The notes under the pieces: model-generated
What the model saw: the letters and a program-made list of their open reading frames with translations, nothing else
Databases searched by the model: none
What the model was told of the DNA's origin: nothing
Shown here: positions 15,391-23,380 of the stretch, piece after piece
How the letters are laid out: every line of letters starts with the position of its first letter
Numbering within the stretch: position 1 is the first letter of the stretch
Source of the DNA: an uncultured Spartobacteria bacterium
Lineage (GTDB): Bacteria > Verrucomicrobiota > Verrucomicrobiia > Chthoniobacterales > UBA6821
Direction of reading: 5' to 3'
Length of the DNA stretch: 36,380 bases
Assembly: GCA_903868795.1 (NCBI GenBank)
Contig: CAIPWR010000056.1
Location: 1-36,380 of the forward strand
Position numbers and translations under genes: made by a program

Positions 15391-16077
15391 CTACGGACTC
15401 AGTCGTTCAATGATCCACTCCGTGCCTTCGGATGCATTGCCCCCGGCTGTGCGACGATAACGGAACCGATCGTGAAGCCTATTTGGCCTGCCCTGCCAGA
15501 ATTCAATATGTTTAGGGGTGACCAGATAGCCGCTCCAGAACTCTGGCGTGGGAACTTCCGTTCCCTCAAAGCGCTTTTCCAATTCCACCGCCCGTTGATC
15601 CAGCGTCTCACGGTCGGGAAGGACACTGCTCTGACGCGAGGCCCAGGCGCCGATCCTGCTTCCTCGTGGCCGGCTTGCAAAGTACGCCTCCGTCTCGGAT
15701 CGGGGAAGGAGCGAAGCGGTACCATTGATCTGGATCTGTCGTTCAAGTGGCTCCCAGTAGAAGAGCAGAGAGACGGAGTTGTTGGCGGCAATCTGGGAAG
15801 CCTTTCGGCTTCCTGTATTGGTGAAGAAACGGAATCCGGTCTCACCATATCCCTTCAGCAGGACGATGCGTGAGGTGACCTCCCCCTCCGGGGAGCAGGT
15901 GGAGAGAACCATGGCGGTCGATTCCAGAATGGCGGGGCAGGCCGCGGCCTCATCAAGCCAGGTATGAAATTGAACAAACGGATCTCGGGCCAAGTTGGCG
16001 CTCCGCAACTCGTCATGATGGTAGTCCCGCCGAAACGAGGCCACGTCAAGAAGGTCCGGGCGTTCGTTTTTTTCCAT
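15391..16077 (-). CDS. pdxH: Pyridoxamine 5'-phosphate oxidase
   Basis: 228 residues from the ATG at 16077, which gives the standard PdxH start (a reading frame back to 16164 exists but would run into the promoter region of tuf). FMN-binding segments SRIVLLKGYGETGFRFFTN and SRKASQIAANNSVSLLFYW, the QIQINGTA strand, and the C-terminal signature EFWQGRPNRLHDRFRYRR are all present. It oxidises pyridoxamine or pyridoxine phosphate to pyridoxal 5'-phosphate in the cytoplasm as an FMN homodimer. The closing WIIERLSP is the usual end. Confidence 0.95.
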   Translation of the reverse strand: MEKNERPDLLDVASFRRDYHHDELRSANLARDPFVQFHTWLDEAAACPAILESTAMVLSTCSPEGEVTSRIVLLKGYGETGFRFFTNTGSRKASQIAANNSVSLLFYWEPLERQIQINGTASLLPRSETEAYFASRPRGSRIGAWASRQSSVLPDRETLDQRAVELEKRFEGTEVPTPEFWSGYLVTPKHIEFWQGRPNRLHDRFRYRRTAGGNASEGTEWIIERLSP

Positions 16078-16138
16078 GATTTGATCATGCACGATGGAGA
16101 GGGAGGGAGGCACCCATAAAATTGCCCGCAAATTGCTT

Positions 16139-16167
16139 TTGACAGAAGAACGCGGGCAAAGCATTCT
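16139..16167 (+). promoter_or_regulatory. Candidate promoter of the tRNA-Thr/tuf/tRNA-Trp/secE/nusG unit
   Basis: A perfect -35 hexamer TTGACA (16139-16144), a 17-bp spacer and CATTCT (16162-16167) as a weak -10. It is the best sigma-70-type match in the 243-bp gap between the divergent pdxH gene and tRNA-Thr. The -10 fits the consensus poorly. Confidence 0.45.
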
Positions 16168-16300
16168 GATCGTCCGCTTTTTTCAGGAAAGCATCGTCGT
16201 GTCGCGTCCCTATGAAACGGACGCCGCGTCGGTTGGAGCTTTCAAGAAGTCTGCGGAATCGATCCGGCTCGTCCGGGTCTCTGTTCTTTCAACAACTTGG

Positions 16301-16316
16301 CCGGTCTTCGGACCGG
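16301..16316 (+). other. UUCG-capped hairpin just before tRNA-Thr
   Basis: CCGGTC (16301-16306) and GACCGG (16311-16316) form a perfect stem closed by the very stable TTCG tetraloop, ending 4 nt before the tRNA 5' end. It could insulate tRNA folding or guide 5' processing. Confidence 0.5.
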
Positions 16317-16320
16317 ACAG

Positions 16321-16396
<76 letters not shown>

Positions 16397-16445
16397 GAGG
16401 AACGAATCACCAAACAAAAAACAACCACCAGCACAACCCAACACT

Positions 16446-17630
16446 ATGGCAAAAGAAGCCTTCAAACGCGAAAAAGATCACGTGAACATCGGTACGATCG
16501 GACACGTTGACCACGGCAAGACCACCCTCACCGCTGCCATCACCACCGTGTTGGCGAAGACCGGCAAAGCTCAGGCCCGCGCCTACGATCAGATCGATGC
16601 GGCTCCCGAGGAAAAGGCCCGCGGTATCACCATTTCCACCGCTCACGTCGAGTACGAGAGCGAGAAGCGCCACTACGCGCACGTCGACTGCCCGGGACAC
16701 GCCGATTACGTCAAGAACATGATCACCGGTGCCGCCCAGATGGACGGAGCGATCCTCGTCGTCAGCGCCGCTGACGGTCCGATGCCTCAGACCCGTGAGC
16801 ACATCCTGCTTGCCCGTCAGGTCGGCGTTCCTTCGCTGGTCGTTTTCATGAACAAGGTTGACCTTGTTGACGATCCAGAGCTTCTCGACCTCGTCGAGAT
16901 GGAGGTCCGCGATCTTCTTAAGTCCTACGACTTCCCTGGTGACGAGATTCCCATCGTCAAGGGCAGCGCCAAGAAGGCCCTCGAGGGAGACCCCGAGCAG
17001 GAGAAGAACATCCTCGCCCTCATCGAGGCCGTCGATTCCTACATCCCGATGCCTGAGCGTCCGAAGGATCAGCCTTTCCTCCTCCCCGTTGAGGACGTGT
17101 TCAACATCGAAGGTCGTGGCACCGTTGCTACCGGCCGCGTCGAGCGTGGTATTCTCAAGAAGGGTGAGGAAGTCGAGATCGTTGGTCTCCGCGACACCCA
17201 GAAGACCACCGTCACCGATATCGAAATGTTCCGTAAGCTCCTCGACACCGCAGAGGCCGGCGACAACGTCGGAATTCTCCTCCGTGGCGTGAAGAAGGAC
17301 GACATCGAGCGTGGCCAGGTCATCGCCAAGGTCGGTTCGATCAAGCCCCACAAGAAGTTCAAGGCCGAGATCTACGTCCTCAGCAAGGAGGAAGGCGGTC
17401 GCCACACCCCGTTCTTCACGAACTATCGTCCCCAGTTCTACTTCCGTACGACCGACGTCACGGGTTCCGTCAAGCTCCCCGAGGGAGTCGAGATGGTCAT
17501 GCCCGGTGACAACGTCGCCATCGAGGTCGAACTCGGTAGCCCGATCGCTATGGAGAAGACAATCCGCTTTGCAATCCGCGAAGGTGGCCGTACCGTCGGT
17601 GCGGGTCGTGTCTCCGAGATCATCGAATAA
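16446..17630 (+). CDS. tuf: Translation elongation factor Tu
   Basis: 394 residues, the full EF-Tu length. G1 GHVDHGKT (about 20-27), the switch I region with RGITI, G3 DCPGHADY, G4 NKVDLV, and the domain 2/3 segments VATGRVERG and FRTTDVTG are all intact. It delivers aminoacyl-tRNA to the ribosome. The gene lies between tRNA-Thr and tRNA-Trp. The 49-bp leader is CA-rich (ACCAAACAAAAAACAACC) with no Shine-Dalgarno sequence, even though this must be one of the most translated genes. Codon use is strongly biased to C- and G-ending codons, in line with high expression. Confidence 0.98.
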   Translation: MAKEAFKREKDHVNIGTIGHVDHGKTTLTAAITTVLAKTGKAQARAYDQIDAAPEEKARGITISTAHVEYESEKRHYAHVDCPGHADYVKNMITGAAQMDGAILVVSAADGPMPQTREHILLARQVGVPSLVVFMNKVDLVDDPELLDLVEMEVRDLLKSYDFPGDEIPIVKGSAKKALEGDPEQEKNILALIEAVDSYIPMPERPKDQPFLLPVEDVFNIEGRGTVATGRVERGILKKGEEVEIVGLRDTQKTTVTDIEMFRKLLDTAEAGDNVGILLRGVKKDDIERGQVIAKVGSIKPHKKFKAEIYVLSKEEGGRHTPFFTNYRPQFYFRTTDVTGSVKLPEGVEMVMPGDNVAIEVELGSPIAMEKTIRFAIREGGRTVGAGRVSEIIE

Positions 17631-17646
17631 CACATCGCAAGAGCCT

Positions 17647-17719
17647 AGGCCAGTAGCTCAATTGGTAGAGTAGCGGTCTCCAAAACCGTTTGTTGGGGGT
17701 TCGAGTCCCTCCTGGCCTG
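17647..17719 (+). tRNA. tRNA-Trp (CCA)
   Basis: Cloverleaf with acceptor AGGCCAG/CTGGCCT, D arm GCTC/GAGT, anticodon arm GCGGT-CTCCAAA-ACCGT with anticodon CCA, T loop TTCGAGT and discriminator G. The 3' CCA is not encoded. Position between tuf and secE is the common bacterial order. Confidence 0.95.
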
Positions 17720-17762
17720 CTCTGCATCCTTCGTTCATTTCCGCACATCCTTTTCCCGTCTT

Positions 17763-17978
17763 ATGGCAAATAAATTTGGTTCCTACTTCGGTGAGGTGCG
17801 TGCGGAATTGGCGAAGGTCCAGTGGCCTTGGGACGACAGTGAGCGTGGGTTCCGCAAATACAAGGAGCTCTGGGATTCCACGTTGGTCGTTATCATCGCC
17901 ATGCTTCTCGTCGGCGGTTACATCTCCTTTTTCGATTTCATCACCATCAATGTGGTCGGATTCCTGACCAAGCCCTAA
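17763..17978 (+). CDS. secE: Preprotein translocase subunit SecE
   Basis: 71 residues: an amphipathic N-terminal helix with the SecE signature EVRAELAKVQWP, then WDSTLVVIIAMLLVGGYISF, the single conserved membrane helix. It clamps SecY in the SecYEG channel. Short single-helix form, as in most non-enteric bacteria. Lies between tRNA-Trp and nusG, 39 bp before the latter. Confidence 0.95.
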   Translation: MANKFGSYFGEVRAELAKVQWPWDDSERGFRKYKELWDSTLVVIIAMLLVGGYISFFDFITINVVGFLTKP

Positions 17979-18017
17979 CCGGCACACCCCCAGTTTTTTT
18001 TACCCAATTATCCGATC

Positions 18018-18581
18018 ATGGCATTAGCCCCGAAAGACCAGTGGTTCGTCGTTCACGTTCTCTCCGGACAGGAGAAGAAAGTCCACGACAATATCGTCAA
18101 GAGAATCCCCACCGAGGAACTCGGCGACCATGTCTTCGAGGTCTTGATCCCGACCGAGCGTGTCCAGGAGATCAAGCGCGGCAAGAAGACCGAGACGACG
18201 CGCAAGTTCTTCCCCGGTTACCTGATCGTCAACATGCATCTCCTTGATGAGAACAACGAACTCATCGACAAGACCTGGTACTTCATCAAGGACACCACGG
18301 GTGTCATCGGATTCGCGGGCACCAAGGATAAGCCCATCCCGATGCGCAAGAAAGAGGTCGATGGAATGCTCGCCCAGATGAAGGAGCGCGAGGACACCGT
18401 TTCCGCCAAGATCATTTACGAAGTCGGTGACAAAGTGAAGGTGGCCGATGGCCCCTTCCAGAACCAGCAGGGTATCGTCGAGGAAGTCGACCCCGAGCGC
18501 GGAAAACTCCGCGTCAGTGTCAGCATCTTCGGACGCGACACACCTGTGGAGTTGGAGTACTGGCAGGTCGAAAAAGCGTAG
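18018..18581 (+). CDS. nusG: Transcription termination/antitermination factor NusG
   Basis: 187 residues: NGN domain (about 7-125) beginning WFVVHVLSGQEKKV, with RKFFPGYLIV and TTGVIGFAG; then the KOW domain (about 130-185) with VGDKVKVADGPFQNQQGIVEEVDPERGKLRV. NusG binds RNA polymerase and links it to Rho or to the ribosome. In most bacteria nusG is followed by rplK, rplA, rplJ, rplL and rpoBC; here a structured repeat and a terminator follow instead. Confidence 0.97.
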   Translation: MALAPKDQWFVVHVLSGQEKKVHDNIVKRIPTEELGDHVFEVLIPTERVQEIKRGKKTETTRKFFPGYLIVNMHLLDENNELIDKTWYFIKDTTGVIGFAGTKDKPIPMRKKEVDGMLAQMKEREDTVSAKIIYEVGDKVKVADGPFQNQQGIVEEVDPERGKLRVSVSIFGRDTPVELEYWQVEKA

Positions 18582-18583
18582 TG

Positions 18584-18668
18584 ACTGGGGCTTTTGCCCT
18601 TGGACTGCGTTCTCATCTCTTGCGCTATTTCCATTTAGCGCTTCAGTCTTCGAGCCTTGTCCAAGGCC
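18584..18668 (+). repeat. Structured 3' element, copy A (after nusG)
   Basis: Starts 2 bp after the nusG stop. Parts in order: hairpin GGGC-TTTT-GCCC (18588-18599); arm CCTTGGAC (18598-18605); GTTCTCATC; hairpin GCGCTA/TAGCGC (18622-18641) with an 8-nt loop; CTTCAGTCTTCGAGC; closing arm GTCCAAGG (18659-18666). The two outer arms pair perfectly over 8 bp, an alternative to the first hairpin. A second copy with pair-preserving changes follows nrdB. Confidence 0.7.
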
Positions 18669-18726
18669 AAAATACCAGCGTCACTACCCACTGATGCGCC
18701 GCCCAAGACACGGCGTTCGCTCTTTC

Positions 18727-18765
18727 AAAAAAGCCCCTCTTCAGCAACGGAGCGGGGTTTTTTTT
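18727..18765 (+). terminator. Rho-independent terminator of the tuf-nusG unit
   Basis: GCCCC and GGGG arms (18733-18737 and 18753-18757) enclose a loop that can add a short CTC/GAG stem, followed by eight T (18758-18765). A run of A before the stem makes it usable from the minus strand as well. Confidence 0.75.
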
Positions 18766-18804
18766 GTTGCCCCGGATGGATGGCTGCATCCCGTCCCTCA
18801 AACC

Positions 18805-18843
18805 TAGCAGCCCAATAGCCTAATAGTCTTCAGCCTAACAGCC
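18805..18843. repeat. TTAGGCT-type short repeat, copy 1
   Basis: AGCCCAATAGCCTAATAGTC followed by TTCAGCCTAACAGCC is built from AGCCTAA-like units. A related segment lies at 30571-30602; both sit at the 3' side of a minus-strand gene in a convergent gap. Confidence 0.5.
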
Positions 18844-18853
18844 TCCTTCCGTC

Positions 18854-19120
18854 CTACCTCGGCAGGTCAGAGAGCATCTTCTTGGCAAGGAGTAGGTCGC
18901 TGTAGGGAGTTCGCTTCCGCTGGTACTTACGCTCCAGTACATCAATCAGTGACTCGACATCGGCGGCTGGCGGCTTGGTCTTTTTATTATCGTAGTAGGT
19001 CCAGCGTTCTTCATCAGATCTCTTGCTCTGGAAGCGGAACAGACTGGCTTCCTTGATGACACGGATCTCCCGCTTCACCCCGTCTTCATCGCGAACCGTC
19101 CATTCATGGTTTCCTCTCAT
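18854..19120 (-). CDS. Small conserved hypothetical protein
   Basis: 88 residues from ATG 19120 (a GTG at 19141 would add seven). It starts MRGNHEWTVRDEDGVKREIRV, has a basic, aromatic middle (FRFQSKRSDEERWTYYDNKK) and a helical end with VESLIDVLERKYQRKRTPYSDLLLAKKML. No membrane segment or signal peptide, so cytoplasmic. I recall similar short proteins (MRG-x-x-EW start, YxRRR near the C-terminus) in other Verrucomicrobia, but no function is known. Its start codon shares bases with that of the divergent CPBP gene. Confidence 0.65.
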   Translation of the reverse strand: MRGNHEWTVRDEDGVKREIRVIKEASLFRFQSKRSDEERWTYYDNKKTKPPAADVESLIDVLERKYQRKRTPYSDLLLAKKMLSDLPR

Positions 19121-20096
19121 GGCTTGTGCTGATAGCTTCACTCGCGTGCGTTCGCTCGGGAAGATCTTTCTCTACCTTCTGCTCGTCTTAATCGTCGGGT
19201 CTCTTGCTGCACCCATTGCCTGGCATTTGATCCAGATGCTTCCGCCGGATCTTCTGCGAGGTCTTATCGGCACGTTGCAAGGGATGCCCTTCCATCGCTA
19301 TCTTTCACGCAGTCTGCAGGTCGCTGCTATTATGCTGCTCTGGCCGCTACTTCGATCGCTTCGCGTTCGCTCCCTTGGAGAATTGGGTTTGTTTGGAAAC
19401 ACTCGTCCCATAAGGGATCTTGGAATCGGAATCTTTGCGGGTCTATTCTGTATTATCCTACTCGATACTGCATCACTTTACTCCGGAGCCTTTACTCCAT
19501 TTCCTTGGTGGCGCCTGGCGTTGTTCGGGTCTTTTTTTCGGCTCCTTCTGACGGCGGTCATGGTTGCCATTTTGGAGGAGTTTCTCTTCCGGGGCATCCT
19601 CCTCGGATTTCTACGCCAAGTGACGACTCCAACATTGGCCATTATCTTTTCAGCAATCTTCTTTTCCGGGGTTCATTTTTTAAACCTTCCGGCGGTGGCT
19701 GCCGGAGATACTTCGCCTCTCTGGTACTCCGGCATTTCGCTTTTAGGATCCGTTGGAAGTTCTTTCCCTCCCTGGCCTGTTTTTGCTTGGGCATTCGCGA
19801 CACTGCTAGCTGCGGGGATCATTCTTGGCTGGATGACGGTACGGACAGGATCACTCGTTGCGGCAATCGGACTCCATGGAAGCTGGATCCTTGGCCAACA
19901 GGCTTTCAATCTTTCCGCCTATTTTCAGGTAAAGCCCCCCGAGACGCTCCTTCCCTTCTTTGGCCCCCCTCAGTGCCATGGCATGGTTCCTGTGGGACTC
20001 ATTCCAATGGGGGCGCTGATTCTCGCGGGCATCCTGGCTGGAATCCTGCTGAGGGAACGTCCCCGTCCGGTGCTTTATCCGCAGCGTCGTGACTGA
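19119..20096 (+). CDS. CPBP family intramembrane glutamic endopeptidase
   Basis: 325 residues from ATG 19119 (GTG 19146 is an alternative that would avoid overlap with the divergent start). Eight or so membrane helices. The CPBP/Rce1 motifs are ILEEFLFRGILLGFL (EE-x3-R), FSAIFFSGVHFLN (conserved His) and GLHGSWILGQQ (second His). Members cleave CAAX-type or other membrane substrates, or protect producers of bacteriocins; the substrate here is unknown. Its last codons overlap the comF start by 8 bp, so translation is likely coupled. Confidence 0.85.
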   Translation: MACADSFTRVRSLGKIFLYLLLVLIVGSLAAPIAWHLIQMLPPDLLRGLIGTLQGMPFHRYLSRSLQVAAIMLLWPLLRSLRVRSLGELGLFGNTRPIRDLGIGIFAGLFCIILLDTASLYSGAFTPFPWWRLALFGSFFRLLLTAVMVAILEEFLFRGILLGFLRQVTTPTLAIIFSAIFFSGVHFLNLPAVAAGDTSPLWYSGISLLGSVGSSFPPWPVFAWAFATLLAAGIILGWMTVRTGSLVAAIGLHGSWILGQQAFNLSAYFQVKPPETLLPFFGPPQCHGMVPVGLIPMGALILAGILAGILLRERPRPVLYPQRRD

Positions 20097-20838
20097 TTCT
20101 CTGCTCCTTAGGACCGGAACGTCAGTTATAAGGCCCCTGTTGAGCCTTCTTTATCCAGCTCATTGTGCTTCTTGTGGATGCAGCTTATTGAAGAAAGGGG
20201 AGGAGCGGATCAATCATGATCACTATCTCTGCAAAGAGTGCCGAGGTGGAGTCCTGCCGCCGACAGAACATCTATGCTCGATGTGTTCGCATCCGATGGT
20301 GGGTATGTCGTCATGTACCAACTGTGATGGTCGTCAATGGCATCTCACCAGTATTGTGGCTGCCTGCCGCTACGAGGGAGTCGGAGGGGAACTGATCAAG
20401 CGCTTCAAATATGGGCGGGATCGTACGCTAGCCCCAGTGCTTGGTGATCTCCTGATCAAGGCATTGAGCGATCACCGGATTGCAGGGAAAAAGTTCGATG
20501 CGATTGTTCCAGTACCACTTCATCCCTTGCGAGAGCGGGAGCGCGAATTCAATCAGTCCGCCCTTCTTGCGGCGAGGCTCGGAAGAGATCTCAAAGTACC
20601 TGTCAAAGATTTGTTGCATCGGACCAGGGATACGGCTCCCCAGGCTGGGCTTGATCGTGTCGGTAGGATGAAGAATCTGGAAGGAGCCTTCGAGGTGAGC
20701 AAGATGACCTGTGAAGGTCATTGCGTTCTTCTGGTTGACGATGTCACGACAACCGGGGCGACTCTCGACGCCTGCGCTGCTGTTCTCAGGGAAGCGGGAG
20801 TCGCGGAGGTATTTGCCATGGTGGTCGCGAGGGATTGA
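20089..20838 (+). CDS. comF: ComF family phosphoribosyltransferase-like protein
   Basis: 249 residues, GTG start overlapping the CPBP stop. An N-terminal Cys-rich zinc module has CASC, CKEC, CSMC and CTNC pairs (about residues 26-80). A type I phosphoribosyltransferase domain follows, with AIVPVPLHPLREREREFNQS and the PRPP loop VLLVDDVTTTGATLDA (about 214-229). ComF proteins take part in DNA uptake and in restart of replication forks; the enzymatic activity is not settled. Spacing to accD is about 50 bp. Confidence 0.9.
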   Translation: MTDSLLLRTGTSVIRPLLSLLYPAHCASCGCSLLKKGEERINHDHYLCKECRGGVLPPTEHLCSMCSHPMVGMSSCTNCDGRQWHLTSIVAACRYEGVGGELIKRFKYGRDRTLAPVLGDLLIKALSDHRIAGKKFDAIVPVPLHPLREREREFNQSALLAARLGRDLKVPVKDLLHRTRDTAPQAGLDRVGRMKNLEGAFEVSKMTCEGHCVLLVDDVTTTGATLDACAAVLREAGVAEVFAMVVARD

Positions 20839-20889
20839 TCCCCCATCAGGCTTCCCATCCACCGCTGATTTGTTGCAGAATTGTAACCC

Positions 20890-21732
20890 ATGACCATTTT
20901 CAAAAAGCCGACGCTCAAGTTTTCGGGAAAAAATCGGCGAGAGATGCCCGAAGGTCTTTGGACCAAGTGCCCCGGATGTTCCGAGATGGTTCACCATCTC
21001 GCCGTTGAGGAGAATCTGCGCGTCTGCCCTAAGTGCGGCCATCATTTCGCCATGGGGGCTCATGAGAGGATCTCGACACTGGTTGACGAAGGAACCTTTG
21101 AAGAGACGGATGCCGCGATGTCGGCGGTTGATCCGCTCGGCTTCAAAGGTGTCGCCACCTACGAGGATCGTCTCAAGACCTATCGTGAAAAGACAGGACT
21201 CGTCGACGCCGTGATCACGGGGGCGGGGGACATGGGTGGACATTCCGTCGGACTGGCGGTGATGGATTTTTCGTTCCTGGCGGCCACCATGGGATCTGTT
21301 GTGGGTGAGAAGATCACCCGGATCATCGAGGCATCCACCAAGGCCAAGCGTCCGGTGATCATCGTCTGCGCCTCGGGCGGAGCCCGTATGTACGAGGGAA
21401 TGCTTTCCCTCATGCAGATGGCCAAAACAAGCGGGGCCCTGGCCCGACACAGCGAGGCGGGGCTTCCCTATATCGCTGTCCTGACGAATCCCACTACCGC
21501 AGGCGTCATGGCCAGTTTTGCCACGCTCGGTGACATCGCGCTGGCGGAACCAAAGGCGATGATTGGATTTGCCGGTCCACGCGTGATTCGCGAGACAACG
21601 CATCAGGAGCTTCCCGAGGGATTCCAGACTGCCGAGTTCTTGCTTGAGCATGGCCTGATCGACGAGATCGTCCCTCGTGCCAAAATGCGTGAGACCATCA
21701 TCACGATCATCGGGAACCTCATGGGAAAGTAG
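20890..21732 (+). CDS. accD: Acetyl-CoA carboxylase carboxyltransferase subunit beta
   Basis: 280 residues. The zinc ribbon CPGC...CPKCGHH (about 26-50) marks AccD, followed by the crotonase-like core with SVGLAVMDFSFLAATMGSVVGEKI, CASGGARMYEGMLSLMQM and NPTTAGVMASFATLGD. With AccA (not in the window) it transfers the carboxyl group from biotin to acetyl-CoA, the first step of fatty acid synthesis. Followed by folC, an order also seen in Proteobacteria. Confidence 0.97.
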   Translation: MTIFKKPTLKFSGKNRREMPEGLWTKCPGCSEMVHHLAVEENLRVCPKCGHHFAMGAHERISTLVDEGTFEETDAAMSAVDPLGFKGVATYEDRLKTYREKTGLVDAVITGAGDMGGHSVGLAVMDFSFLAATMGSVVGEKITRIIEASTKAKRPVIIVCASGGARMYEGMLSLMQMAKTSGALARHSEAGLPYIAVLTNPTTAGVMASFATLGDIALAEPKAMIGFAGPRVIRETTHQELPEGFQTAEFLLEHGLIDEIVPRAKMRETIITIIGNLMGK

Positions 21733-21750
21733 GGGGTGAGGGAATGCACT

Positions 21751-21766
21751 CCTGATATCAATCAGG
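21751..21766 (+). terminator. Hairpin after accD
   Basis: CCTGAT/ATCAGG with a four-base loop, 19 bp after the accD stop. No T-run follows, so it may stabilise the 3' end rather than terminate. Confidence 0.35.
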
Positions 21767-21891
21767 CAAGGTGACCATTATTTCTCTCCCTCTGTTTCTG
21801 AGTTCTATATTCGAGATTCAGCCTGCGTTCTCTTTGGGCCGATCAGAACTTAATTTGGAACTCATGAACTCAGAAATCCGAAGAAGGCTTC

Positions 21892-23151
21892 ATGATGGAT
21901 TCATTATTTGAGGAACGTCCCCTTGATTGGCTTATGGCCACGCAGTCCCGAGGCGTGCATCCGGGGCTGCATCGGATGGAACGCCTGCTGGCGGCGCTAG
22001 GGAATCCCGAGAAGAGGCTGCGTTGCCTCCATGTGGCCGGAACCAATGGCAAGGGCTCCATCTGCGCTGTTGCCGAATCTCTCCTCCGGAGCATGGGGCT
22101 CCGCACCGGTCTCTACACGTCACCGCATCTGGTGCAATTCTCTGAACGGATCAGGATTAACGGGGAGAATGCTGCTGATGCCACGATCGATGAAGCAATC
22201 ACACGGCTACGGAAGATCACAGAGTCATGGATTGAGGTGGATCAGCCCACCTTTTTCGAGTTGGTGACAGCCTTGGCTTTCGATCTCTTTGATCGTGAAG
22301 GGTGTGAGGTGGTGGTTGTGGAAACAGGCCTTGGTGGCCGCCTTGATGCCACCAACATGGCTCCCAAGATTGCTTGCGCGATAACACCCATTGCACTTGA
22401 TCACTCGGAGTGGCTTGGGGAAACGCTTGCCGAGATCGCCCGGGAGAAGGCGGGGATCCTGCGGGAAGGAGTGCCCGCCGTCATTGCTCCTCAGGTGGAC
22501 GAGTCAGCCGCGGCCTTGTCGGCTGTTGCAGAGAAGGTTGGCGCGCCTTGTGAGTGGGTTCAAGCACCGCTGCCTGTGGAAATTCCGCTCGGCCTTCACG
22601 GATCTCATCAGCGTTGGAATGCCGCGGTGGCTCTCGCGATGATCAGGGGGGCCGGATTCGATCCCTCACCCGAGGCGCTTGCAACCGGTTTGCGTGAGGT
22701 TTGCTGGCCCGGACGCTTCCAGCGGTTTGACTTTCACGGCGTGGAACTGATCCTGGATGGGGCTCATAATCTCCACGCCATCCGTCAGCTTGCGGTCACC
22801 TGGAGTGAGGTGTATGGAGAACGTCCCTTCCGGCTGATCTTCGGGGCGCTTGCGGATAAGGATCCCAAGGCGATGCTTTCCGAGTTAATGCCGATGGCCT
22901 CGCAGGTTTCACTCGTTCCGGTGGCCTCTCCGCGATCGCTCGACCCCTCGAAAATCGCTGATGGAGAGAGTGTCGCCGGTTGTTCACATCCCGTCCCCAA
23001 GGTCTATGGTTCACTTTTGGAGGCTCTGAAGGGTATTCAGCAGCATGATTCTGACTCGGAAGCCCCGATTCTACTGACCGGATCGCTCTTTCTGGTCGGG
23101 GAGGCTCTTTCCTTGCTTTCAGGCGAGGTCTTCCTGCCGCGCAGTCAGTAG
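21892..23151 (+). CDS. folC: Bifunctional folylpolyglutamate synthase/dihydrofolate synthase
   Basis: 419 residues. N-terminal Mur-ligase-like domain with the P-loop AGTNGKGSICA (about 49-59), the SPHLVQFSERIRINGE segment, VVVETGLGGRLDATN and AITPIALDHSEWLGETLAEIA-REKAGI. The C-terminal domain has LDGAHNLHAIRQL and IFGALADKDPKAML. All are standard FolC features; the enzyme adds glutamate to dihydropteroate and then to folates in the cytoplasm. Preceded by two possible ATG codons in tandem. Confidence 0.96.
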   Translation: MMDSLFEERPLDWLMATQSRGVHPGLHRMERLLAALGNPEKRLRCLHVAGTNGKGSICAVAESLLRSMGLRTGLYTSPHLVQFSERIRINGENAADATIDEAITRLRKITESWIEVDQPTFFELVTALAFDLFDREGCEVVVVETGLGGRLDATNMAPKIACAITPIALDHSEWLGETLAEIAREKAGILREGVPAVIAPQVDESAAALSAVAEKVGAPCEWVQAPLPVEIPLGLHGSHQRWNAAVALAMIRGAGFDPSPEALATGLREVCWPGRFQRFDFHGVELILDGAHNLHAIRQLAVTWSEVYGERPFRLIFGALADKDPKAMLSELMPMASQVSLVPVASPRSLDPSKIADGESVAGCSHPVPKVYGSLLEALKGIQQHDSDSEAPILLTGSLFLVGEALSLLSGEVFLPRSQ

Positions 23152-23168
23152 GGGAGAGCCCCCCGAAG

Positions 23169-23195
23169 TGCCCAGAGGTGGGGCAATCTTTTTCC
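23169..23195 (+). terminator. Rho-independent terminator after folC
   Basis: TGCCC (23169-23173) and GGGCA (23181-23185) form a short stem, followed by ATCTTTTT. Placed 18 bp after the folC stop. Confidence 0.6.
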
Positions 23196-23328
23196 AAGGT
23201 TTAGTTATTCACAAAGCTTTCTTGTGCTTGCTGGGGGGATTCCGGGGCTCGAAAATCATTGTTCGAACCCCATTTTTTCGCCCCCTCAAAAGAGAAAAAA
23301 GAAAAAGAAGAAATATTTACAAATCTCG

Positions 23329-23358
23329 TTGACCCGATGTCGCTGTCTGACCTACAAA
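23329..23358 (+). promoter_or_regulatory. Candidate nrdA promoter
   Basis: TTGACC (23329-23334) and TACAAA (23353-23358) spaced by 18 bp, lying before the NrdR box and 43 bp before the ATG. An AG-rich stretch (about 23290-23312) lies upstream of it. Confidence 0.4.
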
Positions 23359-23380
23359 TTGCGGTCGTCCGATCCACGAT

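Noticed and set aside
16407-17633. 408-residue open frame antisense to tuf
   Set aside because: Shadow caused by strong codon bias of EF-Tu; composition is Asp/Leu/Gly-rich nonsense with no domain.
20428-21651. 407-residue open frame antisense to comF and accD
   Set aside because: Shadow; both plus-strand genes have intact motifs across the region.
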